From Polyodon spathula (lineage: Eukaryota > Chordata > Actinopteri > Acipenseriformes > Polyodontidae), in contig NC_054559.1 of assembly GCF_017654505.1 (NCBI RefSeq), positions 9,803,781 through 9,867,780 of the forward strand: a DNA stretch of 64,000 bases, written 5' to 3'. The notes under the pieces are model-generated. The model was given only the letters and a program-made list of their open reading frames with translations. It had not been told where the DNA came from and did not search any database. Positions 1 through 10,387 of this stretch are shown here, piece after piece. The first letter of the stretch is position 1. The number at the start of each line of letters is the position of its first letter. The position numbers and the translations under genes were made by a program.

Positions 1-207
1 AACCTGATCTGTGACCTTCTTGAGAAGTCCTCAGGGTGAGATGATGTTAACCAATCCAAAGTCAAGCTTCTTAACGGCTTCAAGCCTCTGGCTCTTTGGT
101 TTTCTAGGATGCTAGTTAAGCCAATTGAACAGATTCTAAAAATATTTCAACAATTTATAACCAAAATGTTCACAATTCAATCTGTTACCTTTGTGTGATT
201 ACAAGCA

Positions 208-365
208 GAGATAGAATCTCGAGACCCGGTCTCGGTCTCCAGATCAATCTCGAGACCACATTTTAAGGTCTTGGTCTTGGTTTCGGGCAGTCTGCTCTTG
301 ATCTGGGTCTCGTCGGCACGTCGGGTGTTGGTCTGGGTCTCGGTCTCCGCACGTAGATTGGTCTC
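208..365. repeat. Degenerate GGTCTC/GGTCTTG-rich patch
   Basis: This short stretch is built from imperfect GGTCTCG, GGTCTTGG and GGTCTGGG words. The same words build the large minisatellite at 2620-3173, so it is probably an outlying or older part of the same expansion. Short open frames here come from the repeat and are not genes. Confidence 0.6.
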
Positions 366-1008
366 ATTCATAAACATTCTCAAGTTTATTTTATTTTCTC
401 GATTATCATATATCCTTTTTTTATCCTTCAAAACGCACTCACTTTTATACATTGACAGCAATTAAATACAAAATAATGCAGCCATTATACTCGAGTCTAG
501 AGAGCAGCATTCAAAATTACTAAATTTAAGGCATCAGACTTCATGCTGCTACAGCGTCTCTCAGCCTCTCCCATGAAGCAAACTTTACTCCTGCCACCAA
601 ATAAATTTCCTGTAATATATTAGTTACTTTAACAAAATTGTGTCAGCAACACAAATGCCTAGAAATAGTATTATCTGTACATATCTGTCAAGTCTTGATA
701 AGGACCCTCCTGGTCAGAAACAGTCTCCCTTCCTGGGACCCGTTTAATCTAGGAATTTTCTGGTTTGTATATTAGGCTAAGTATATTATTTTTCTCTTAT
801 TTATTTATATAACATATAACAACCAAAAACGCATCTTGATTTATTGGCACGCTTGGGTTTTATAATTTTGGAATTACGTATCACTGTTAAAAGGAAATAT
901 GTCTGCGCACCTGCATTTTGCGTTTTGCTACGTTTTTTGCTGCGGTGTTTGAAACTGCACAGCGCTTTGAGATGCTTTGCATTTAGGCTCCACATAAAGT
1001 AACAGTTG

Positions 1009-1009
<1 letters not shown>

Positions 1010-1067
<58 letters not shown>
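1010..1067. repeat. (ATT)n microsatellite
   Basis: An uninterrupted trinucleotide run of about 19 units, followed directly by a C-rich patch. The rest of 1-2600 holds only further simple repeats and AT-rich sequence in which I see no gene. Confidence 0.95.
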
Positions 1068-1196
1068 CGCCCCCACCCCCCACTGCAATAACGTATGAAA
1101 TTACAGGTATATTTTAAATGACTAAGCTACCAGCTGGTATATTCAAGGAATAATGTACTTGATCTTATTTCCACGTGATTTTATGTTTGCGTTTGC

Positions 1197-1199
<3 letters not shown>

Positions 1200-1231
<32 letters not shown>

Positions 1232-1258
1232 TGTCTATATATATATATATATATATAT
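1200..1258. repeat. (GT)n(AT)n compound microsatellite
   Basis: A GT run of about 15 units passes through a short CTGTCT interruption into an AT run. It is a typical vertebrate compound dinucleotide repeat. Confidence 0.95.
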
Positions 1259-1762
1259 AACCGAATTTTACAGTTTCTATCGTCGTGCTTTTTCCCCATA
1301 CGTTTTAGCACATTTTTATTTTTATTTTTATTGGAAGGAAACATAGCTACTGACAGTTTCCATAACAAATTCAGACCTCCTAAATTTCTGTTCTCTAGCT
1401 GAAATGGCATCGCAGCAGCCGCCGTCATTCACTTTGCCTACATCAATTTTTAAATTGAAGAACATAATAATAAATGGACGGCAAAGTGCAAGCATTGTAA
1501 CACTAAGGTGACAGAAGTGCGGGGAATTTCTTTTTCTAGGTAAGCCATTTTTTTAACGTGTGTATAGCTGTTCCATGTAGTTCTATGTTTATTCTTTTAT
1601 GAATAAAAGTCAGTTACTATTACAACCAAAGTCTGTGTGTCATGTTATATAAATCAAAGATCAAGATACAGAAGGTGTAAGAAGATTGTTGTACTATTAC
1701 AAAAGGAGCTACCATCACACTTTAAATATGGAGCCCGGGAGATTCCGGCCAACTTTGGCAGC

Positions 1763-1797
<35 letters not shown>

Positions 1798-1819
1798 TAT
1801 TATTATTATTATTATTATA
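1763..1819. repeat. (TTA)n microsatellite
   Basis: A trinucleotide run of about 19 units with one missing-base slip near its middle, in AT-rich intergenic DNA. Confidence 0.95.
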
Positions 1820-2063
1820 GAATTAAGAAGAAGAATAAGTTTTGCTAAGACAATTTAATTTCTTTCTAAAAGTTTCATGTGAAAGATGAATTTTAGAAGC
1901 GCATATGCATATATGTGCAATACAAAATTAGAAGAATTGTGAGGTCTATGAGACATTGAATATTACTTAAGTTTCTATGTAGATTGCAAGTAGATGAAAA
2001 CCAACCATTTACATTGTTTCCATTACAGTGTAGAAATCACATCATTTGTAGAAATAGAAATAA

Positions 2064-2086
2064 CATATATATATATATAATATATC

Positions 2087-2117
<31 letters not shown>

Positions 2118-2118
2118 G
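2064..2118. repeat. (AT)n microsatellite
   Basis: An imperfect AT run with several phase slips. No coding signal is nearby. Confidence 0.9.
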
Positions 2119-2619
2119 TTTGGAACATAATTTTAAGTTTGTAGCCAAAAAAATTAATTGTTGTAATAAAATGTTAATTGTGACGGTCATTAATGTTAAT
2201 GCCCCAAATGGTTTTACTGACATGAGAATGATCAGTAAATACAGGACCACATTTGTTATGATAATTCCATATTCATTTTTTTTGTTTGTTTTCTAGGCAT
2301 TTAAAGTGAAAACATCCTTCTAGTCATGCTGAGTATAGGAAGTTTCCGAAGCTAAGTGCAGCTTCTGATCCCAGGTCACAGCCATCTGTTGCATTAAATG
2401 TTTTTATACACCTTTTCAGGGTGTGTATTCCTAAGTGAATTGATTGGAACTGGAAAAAGTCAACAGAACACGTTTTTCAGTTGTTACATTTGTTGTGATT
2501 ATTTTGTTTATTAAAAGAAAAATAGCTTTAAAAAAAGAAATTATTATTATTATCACTGTTGTTGTTCATCTGGCAAAAATTAATTTAGTTTATAAGGTTG
2601 GTAACAGCAAAAATATATT

Positions 2620-3173
2620 GGTCTTGGTCTTGGTCTTGGTCTCGGTACGTTTGGTCTCGGTTTCAGTCTCGGTAGGTTTGGTCTCGGTCTCGGTACGTTT
2701 GGTCTTGGTCTCGGTACGTTTGGTCTTGGTCTCGGTAGGTTTGGTCTCAGTCTCGGTAGGTTTGGTCTCGGTCTCGGTACGTTTGGTCTCGGTCTCGGTA
2801 GGTTTGGTCTCGGTCTCGGTACGTTTGGTCTCGGTCTCGGTAGGTTTGGTCTCGGTCTCGGTACGTTTGGTCTTGGTCTCAGTACGTTTGGTCTTGGTCT
2901 CGGTCCATTTGGTCTTTGTCTCGGTACATTTGGTCTCGGTCTTGGTACATTTGGTCTCGGTCTCGGTACATTTTTGGTCTTGGTCTTGGTCTCGGTCTCG
3001 GTACGTTTGGTCTCAGTCTCGGTACGTGTGGTCTCGGTCTTGGTACATTTGGTCTCGGTCTCGGTACATTTGGTCTTGGTCTCGGTACGTTTGGTCTCGG
3101 TCTCGGTCTCGGTACGTTCGGTCTCGGTCTCGGTAGGTTTGGTCTTGGTCTTGGTCTCGGTACGTTTGGTCTT
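2620..3173 (+). repeat. 21-bp minisatellite of GGTCTC words
   Basis: About 550 bp of tandem repeats. The commonest unit is 21 bp: two GGTCTC hexamers followed by GGTACGTTT or GGTAGGTTT. Other units carry one or three hexamers, and C/T changes give GGTCTTG variants. Because the unit length is a multiple of three and contains no stop codon, long open frames run through it reading VSVSVGL, WSRSRYV or GLGLGTF. They are artefacts of the repeat. Towards the right end the variants become more mixed (ACATTT in place of ACGTTT), as in an array that grew by unequal exchange. Confidence 0.95.
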
Positions 3174-3369
3174 GACTACATCACTGATTACAAGTCCTGC
3201 TAATAAGTTAAAATGGGTTCTGTTTTGTCAAGAATCACTAGCAACACTTTGTGAGTGTTGCGCTGCAGTTGTGCAAACTGGTTAGGAAATATTTGTCCAC
3301 AAAAGCACTTATGAAGCAAATGTACATACTCAGAGGAGGCTCATAATCCTGTAGCTGTCCAGGGAGCTC

Positions 3370-3590
3370 CTAATCCTCTGACAGAGGAAGTGCATCTTCT
3401 GCCTCTTTTGGTGGATCATAATCCCTTGCTTTTCCAGAGGAGTCTTTCTTCTGAGAAGCTGGTTTGGTTTGAGTTTCTACCAGTGGAGTCCCCCTCCTCA
3501 ATAGCTTCTTCAAAAGTCTGCCTCTGCATTTAGAGGTCTTCCTAAAACAGGGGTCCAATCTAAAGAGAAACAAACAGCATTTTAAAAACA
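3370..3590 (-). pseudogene. CHTF18: Possible CHTF18 N-terminal exon fragment
   Basis: Reading the minus strand, one frame gives MQRQTFEEAIEEGDSTGRNS. This resembles the N-terminal region of CHTF18 (chromosome transmission fidelity factor 18, the large subunit of the alternative RFC clamp loader), where human has a TFEEALARGD segment. A second frame gives DPCFRKTSKCRG upstream and an acidic DYDPPKEAEDALPLSED stretch downstream, ending in a TAG. The similarity therefore crosses frames, as expected of a decayed exon. It starts just after a plausible acceptor (minus strand ...CTTTAG). Position and orientation support the call: in human, CHTF18 and RPUSD1 are head to head, and here the RPUSD1 remnant begins on the opposite strand about 450 bp away. 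The match is short, so this is tentative. I found no other CHTF18 exon in the window. Confidence 0.4.
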
Positions 3591-4040
3591 ACATACCCAT
3601 GAAAATATCACTTTAATAATATAAATATAAATACATTTATACCAATTTTACTTTTAGATTTTTACGTTACTAACGATATGTTTTAGATAATTTATTAAAG
3701 GCGAAATTAAACTATCTGCACACAGTACCCGCAGAATATTAATAATTAAGTGACAACATACGGCTGGCATGAAAAATTTAGAAATTAAATACATATGTGC
3801 TGACTGTACATTGTATCTTTGGTTTTAGCAATAACTTGGTGAGACTCTATGGTCATGTTAGTTAAGGGGATTGTCTGGGTTGTTTTCAGACGTCATAGCG
3901 TTTGCATTAAAAATGAAAATGGTGTGAGGAACCGAAGTTCAGCCAAACAATACTGGTGTTGTGCAGACGTATTCCGATGATGATTTCTTGATTTTGTATA
4001 TGCAGTTGCCTTACGTCCTAAAAAATCGTATTGATATTTG

Positions 4041-5367
4041 ATGGAACCGGCCAACATAGATAACCTATGTATTCTGTACCAGAGCTCTGCATCGACAGCA
4101 AGATGTGGTAAGAGAAGCAGACTGTCCAGAGCCAACGTGCTACTGGTTCAGGTGACTACATTCATGCAACTGTAATGCTGCAAAACATCTGTCTGTCACT
4201 GTGTGTGACTGTAATGTAACACACGTGTTATTGAGTGTGGGTGATGGTTTTGCGTGTAGATTTTACTCATTTCTTTCCTCTTACTTCTGTGCAATAAAAA
4301 CAATAAAATTGGCCTGTCTTTGTGAAGGAACAATGCCATCATTTGCCAATGTATGTAATATTTGTACAAAATACCATTATATGGGCAGCTTTGAATAACA
4401 TAAAATAAGCCATGCCAATCACATTTGCTTGTTATAAACAAATACCAGAATTTACATTTCATGTATGTATATATAATTAACTCATTTTGCTTCATAAAGG
4501 TGAATGAAACTTGCGGAATAATGTTATTTGAACCTATTGAATTACATATCACGTTGTAGTTTGCCATATACTTAATTAAAAACTGACAAAAGTTGAAAAA
4601 TGTGACATTTTGAAATTTAATATAAAGTACTGTACTACTATTCCAATATAATTTTGAAGGTTTATTTTTATTTATTTATTTATTTTTTAATTACATGATG
4701 TTAAATACAATATCTAAATTATGTTCATATAGTTTTTTTATTATTATTTTCAAATGTCTCAATCCTAAAATTCTAGGCGATGCAAAGTGTTTGGCCATAG
4801 CTGAATATGTTGCTACACGTATATTAGTTCATAACTGTTCCAGAAACAAACATGTTTTCTGGTAAGATTCACAAGTGTCCTTGCTGATGTATTTCTAAAC
4901 CTTTCATATTTATTCATGTCTTTATTCTTCCCCCAGATGTTGCCACCGTCTGGACTTCTCCATCAGTGGTGCACTGTGTGATGCTCTGAATAAGAGCGCT
5001 GCTGGGAAGGCCTACAGGTGCTTTAAAGAACAGTTGGTCACCAAGGCCTACCTTGCTCTGGCAAGCAACAACATTTAATACAAACCTCACTATTGATAAA
5101 GCAATTCCTAACTCTGCCATTACCTTCGGGAGTTATGACGGTCTCAGTTGCTCTCGGTGATGGTACATGGCCATGGTTTAATTGGCTTTTTAGCATTCAC
5201 AAATAAAACCGAAGGGAATGAAACACAACACATAATTAGCCCTAAATGCTGTGAGTTACATATCCTTTATATCGCACTGTGACAAGGAGGACCCTGTCGC
5301 TTGTTCAGCTGCGCTGCTGCTTTGGTAAACAAAAAGGCTTGCCCAGTGCTGATGATCTTGATTGGCT

Positions 5368-5416
<49 letters not shown>

Positions 5417-6738
5417 CGTGCCCGGAGAGCTTACGCCTATTTAAGAAGGCAGCAGTGCCAATGTCCGAGGCTACTGCACGGCCATAGCCATGCAGACGGG
5501 TGCTGAGCGAAAGTTATTCGGTGAAGACCCATGTATGTAACAACGCCCTATTATTTGTACACGAACAGAAAATGTCCAATAATCATTTATACTGGGTTTT
5601 ACAAAAGCTATAGTCGTTTAAAATAAATTAAAAAAAAAAAACACAAAGTTCTTTGATAATAAAGTATTTAGAAGTAAGGCCCAACTTGCTGCCATTTTGT
5701 TCCGTGTCTTTGGAACAGGTGAGGGGGCATGTGAAAAGCAGCAGGATGACTGTTGATTATGAGATTGGTAAAAGAACTGCAGAGGGAATGACACACATGA
5801 TATGTATTGAAGGAACACACGGTGAGCCGCCTTCCCTTTATTATTTATTATTGTTATGCATCTTGAGGCTTCACAACAGTCAAACCTGTATTCTTTCTTG
5901 TGCTTGACCAGGTTGTGAGAATCCCAAGCCATGTCAAACTGAGCTGATCGTCTTGGAATACGGAACTTACAACGGAAACCCAGTGACGAAAATTCTGCTG
6001 AAGCCCTTAACAGGTACAAAGTATGAGCATGGCAGGATTTCCCACAATACACATTGTAACAACCATGTTGGTCCAATAAAAAAAAAAGATTTAAAAACAA
6101 GATCCCTGTAATACAGTACTGAAAGGTGCACAAACACGACAAAGCTTAAATGAACCTTTCACATTGAGTATATTCACAATTCCTCATTGTTTACTCCTGT
6201 AGACTGCAGTAGATGTGAAATTCGATTTCTTCAAATGGTTGTTTTGGTGTTGATGTCATTCTCATGTTATAATTGTCTGTTCGCAGTCAGCATGAGCAGT
6301 TCAGCAAAACATGCTGCAGAATTCTGCATTCTTCCCTCTGCATTAGTCCTTGCTGCCCTCTAGTGGTACATCATTCAGGGTCAAGGAAATTATGTAGAGG
6401 ATAAATATGTAGGTTGTATTGTATTGATGAAGGCACTAGCTGAAACCATTGGCTACTTGGCTTTAGTTTCTTAAAGGTTTGACCTTATAATAGGCAGAAC
6501 CCACCAGCTGAGAGTGCATTGCAATTCCATCAGGCATCCCATTGTGGATGACTTCACCTACAGCCTGAAGTAAGACTGTGCGCCATACCACATGATACTG
6601 CACACCTACTTCCTGCACATCCCCATGGAGGCGGAGCCAATTGAGGTCATGGCCGGTGACCCCTTTATGACCTCCATCGACCCCAAGTGGGTCCTGGAGC
6701 TGGGGAGACTCGTCCAGGAGATTTATCAGTCCTTTTGA
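4041..6738 (+). pseudogene. RPUSD1: RPUSD1 pseudogene (pseudouridine synthase family), five exons
   Basis: This is an unprocessed remnant of RPUSD1, an RluA-type RNA pseudouridine synthase domain protein. Recognisable exons are about 4041-4151 (MEPANIDNLCILYQS, later IDSKMW), 4937-5060 (CCHRLDFSISGALCDALNKS), 5719-5821 (VRGHVKSSRMTVDYEIGKR), 5912-6013 (CENPKPCQTELIVLEYG) and 6494-6738 (GRTHQLRVHCNSIRHP to a natural-looking stop). Phases join correctly across all introns. The conserved HRLD aspartate motif and the GRTHQLR motif are both present. Lesions: exon 1 lacks the segment equivalent to DFLVVNKHWDVR and most of the part leading to YYGFR, and has TAA after KMW; exon 5 has TAA within SLK(stop)DCAPYHM. 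The intron after exon 2 would need a GC donor (CTG/GCAAGC). The second intron also holds a run of 49 G. A sequencing error could explain one stop, but not two stops plus the exon 1 deletions. Confidence 0.88.
5368..5416 (+). repeat. Poly(G) run of 49
   Basis: An uninterrupted G homopolymer in an intron of the RPUSD1 remnant, flanked by unique GC-rich sequence. Runs of this length are unstable and error-prone in assemblies, so the exact length should not be trusted. Three other long G runs occur in the window. Confidence 0.95.
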
Positions 6739-6739
6739 C

Positions 6740-9700
6740 TGATAAATCCTTGCAGCTATTTTTTTTTTTAATGTGGCAATTTAATATTTTCAGACTTTCT
6801 ATTTATGCCTTAATAATGTGGAAGAAAGTGCTTCAACCCACATTTTATCAATTATTTTATTTTTCAAGTAATTCAGTGTAAATTGTATTGACACCCACAA
6901 TACATGTAATTTGTTTTAAATTAAAATTAAAAAAAAAAGGTTTGTAACCCTGTTGCTTAGAGTCTCTTGGTTATTTATTTATTATTTATTTTTTCATAAA
7001 CCAATGCAATAAGGTATTCTCTTCCTACAGGAGGTTAAAATAAGATCTGAAAGCAATGGAGAAAGACACTTTCCCACAGCCAAAAACCCATATTTAAAAG
7101 ACCATGAGCAGTTATATACAACTTTCAATAGAAACATACCAGCAAAAAAGTACAAAAATAAATGCATTGTAAACACAATATTTGAGTAACTGCTTTAAGA
7201 ACCACTTAGAAAGTTTGAAAGTTTTTATGTTGTTTAAACAGTTGTAGCAACACATGGGGGAGTGTAACATTTTCAGGACCCCACTCTTTAAGGTCTTTAA
7301 GGAATCTTCATTACAAATTCAGATTTAACCCAAACTTTGCATACACCTTTCTATATTTTACTGACTTTTTGTAGGTTTTGGTTTTGGGCCAACCATAAGC
7401 ATTGTTTGATATTCACAGAGCAAAATGACCTGTGGCTTCTACAGGTTGATGGCAGCACTGCCACAATACAAAAGAAGATGATGTCATATAATATCCACAG
7501 TCATTATAGCAAAAACAATGACATAATGGCATGTTCTTTAGCCAATACTTGATCATTCTGACCACCAACCTTGTGTTACTTTTGACCTGAGCCAGATTAA
7601 AATCCAGCACTTATGAGGTCAGTGAAGTAAAGCATAAAAGCCAAGGCTAGTGAAGGCTGCACTCCTACCCCACTTCAACAGCCGTTACTGCCTTTTTCCA
7701 AACAGCTGTTGATTATTTTACCTGTCTCTCGGCGACGTCTGCCTGCCAGTGCCACTATTTGAGTTCAATGTGGCTGCACCTCCTAAATAAACAAAAAAGG
7801 CCCATTAGTATGGTCTAATACTAAATAAAGGCTTGTCCTTACTCAAGCAATATTACATTTATATGAATTATCTCACCTTAAACAAATGTGCTAATTTTTT
7901 TTTTTTTTAATGTTAGAGCCTCAGGTGTGTGCCCTTAAATAATTCAGGAATTTGTGAAAAGCTCAAAATAAAGTACTGTGTATATACTGGTACAGTTATA
8001 CCTTTAGAGAATGTAAGCAAACTGAACTGTCAACAATCTTGTGGTTTCATGCAAATTCCTACCAATACAACTACCCATTTTTTCTGTGCTTTTTTTCCTT
8101 CCTTGAGAATTTCCATTGGTGAGGTTCTGCTTTCTGATTAAGTATTTAGTCTGCGTATGCAAGACTATTAAGAAACATGCACAGTTTAATTGAAAATGCT
8201 CGATAAAACTATTAAAATATATTTCATTGTTTTTATTCCATGTTTATTCACAGTAGGACACGTGGTAATAATATTCCAAAAAATGCTGTACAAAAAAAAA
8301 AAAAAAAATAGTGGGGGAGTATTACTGACCAGAATAATGAGTGAAACAAAATCCCTGTTCACACGTGTGTCGTACCATACTAGTACAGTTTTTGTTTCGG
8401 TATAGAATATACTGGTACGAAACCACTTTCTGTCCTAACTCGCATTTTTAACCTCGGTACAGTACCGATACAGTTGCGATATATCTGTCCACATCCATAT
8501 ATGTTTAAATCTACAGTGTTCGGATTCTGAACTCGTTGCCGTGACGACCACTTTCCAGAGGCCTTGATCTCTTCAACCCTCTCTCTCATTCCGGAGCAAA
8601 GATCCATTTCACCTGAAGATTTAAGCAAACTATCCATCCGCATCTCTCTCCCAAGTGGCACCGCTATCACTTATATCACTTACTTTGGCATTATTTGGTG
8701 TAGCCCTGATAAAGGTACTCTTCACCATAAAATGTAAAGCTGTTTAAAGTATTTAAATTGTTAGGCAAATTGTGCGTGTGCTTCAGCATATTGACTTAAC
8801 TGTATCGATACCGTGTCGGTTTACCTGAATGCTAGTTTTGAGCCTGACTTGCAAACAAAGTATGTCACAGTGTGTTACACAGCATGGGATGGGGATGATT
8901 TTAAAGCAGTTTGAGACATTCCTTTTTTTACTGTGAGCTCAATCAGCTTAGAGAGGAACTGCTCAGGCAAAGCTGCAATGGGAGACTACAGTAGTTTCCA
9001 TCTCTGCAGAATATGCATGCCTGGAGAACTACTGAAAATGCCTGGGTTCGGTTTAAAACACAAACTCATAATATCAAGCCTGGCACAATGCCACAGGCAG
9101 CCTGGAACACACCTTCCTCTTGTGATTACAGTTTAGGACTGGGATCCAGGATATCCTGTTCTCAAAACAGCAACCAGGTTATAGTGCCCCTGTTTGAACT
9201 GACTGTCAGAGCACAAGTAAAGCTGTATTGTAAAGTCTATCTCTGCAGAAATAACCAGTATGTCTGATCTAACATTACCATGGAATTTCTTAAAAACCAG
9301 CATTTCTTTACTGTATTTTATTGCATTTTATGTTGTCAAGTTGATAAAGGCTGCAATTCATTTCAGTGGTGCTTCTCTCTGTGTGTAATGCCTCATCACA
9401 TGATGTAGCAGTTCCCCTTGTACATGGCTGGCTGTCTGTCCTCTGTATATTCATGTCCATCAACACACACTGTATAGTAGGAGCACATTTACTGACCTTA
9501 ACAATAGATATTGAAAAGATTCCTCCTAACACTTAATTAATATAATATGCAGCAGATGCTGAAGTGAAACTACATTATTTATTTATTTATTTATTTATTT
9601 AGAGATGCTCTTATCCAGGGCGACTTGTAATTGTTACAAAATATCACAGCACAAAGTATCACATTACAAAATATCACATTGTAATGTACTGTATCACATT

Positions 9701-10387
9701 TCAGAATATCACATTACAGATAAGAGCAGTTGTAAAGTACAATAACATCATTAGCAAAAGATCAAATTCAAATAAGAGCAATAAAAAAATAGAGACAGTA
9801 AATAATTACAGCAGATTGTGGAAATATTGTGTGAGGTTGACTGTCTGTTCTGACAGTTAAAACCCACAAGACAAAACACCAGATACAAACATCTGCCAAA
9901 TTGGTCAATAACCATTACAGCAGCTGGTATGTTGTCTATAATTGTTTCTGATGTGTAATAATGAACACTGAACAGTAACAACAATTCAAAATTAACACCT
10001 AACACCTTTACTTTGCAAAAAGGATTTGAGGCATTTTAATGTAGTGCTATAAAAGTACAATTTACTTTTTAAAAGCAGTCACTAATGGAGAATTGCTGTA
10101 GCACTCATATTAATGACACTTTAAAAAGAAATTGCAGCTATTTCTGTATTCTCAAACCATTTACTCTATTTTTAAAAATAAACAAACAGCTAATTAATAT
10201 ATTGAAAACCAAGGGGCCCTATTTGTAAGTTATAATAAGTTATTCTGTGTATATACACATATCTGGTTACTTGTTGGGATTGCTGTATTGCTGCAATGTT
10301 GTGCCCCCAGAAGGGGGTATGTATCATTTGTTAATATCTTTCCAGTTTGGGGCCAGGATGTAAAAACTTATTTATGAATTTTCCAGG
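6740..10387. other. Intergenic, no gene recognised
   Basis: AT-rich sequence between the RPUSD1 and ERN remnants. It holds short poly(A)/poly(T) runs, for example at 8286-8307, and one SINE-like tail near 9574-9640. Short open frames here have no recognisable domains. The N-terminal exons of the ERN remnant would be expected in this interval, but I could not find convincing ones. Confidence 0.6.
9574..9640 (+). repeat. (TTTA)n plus SINE/LINE-tail motif
   Basis: Tandem TTTA units run into GAGATGCTCTTATCCAGGGC followed by GACTTGTAA. This is a diverged form of the very common fish repeat tail in which (A/T)-rich units precede GCAGACGCTTTTATCC and AAAGCGACTTACA. A better-preserved copy is at 44210-44262. 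The family name is uncertain to me. Confidence 0.55.

Noticed and set aside
2620..3173. Regular repeats that might suggest a CRISPR array
   Set aside because: The units are contiguous with no unique spacers, and the sequence is eukaryotic.
2444..3203. Long open frames (up to 230 codons) rich in Val-Ser, Gly-Leu or Trp-Ser-Arg
   Set aside because: They are read-through of the stop-free 21-bp minisatellite in several frames, with no domain and no splice or promoter context.
5618..6142. 174-codon minus-strand frame
   Set aside because: It spans exons and introns of the RPUSD1 remnant in antisense and shows no recognisable domain.
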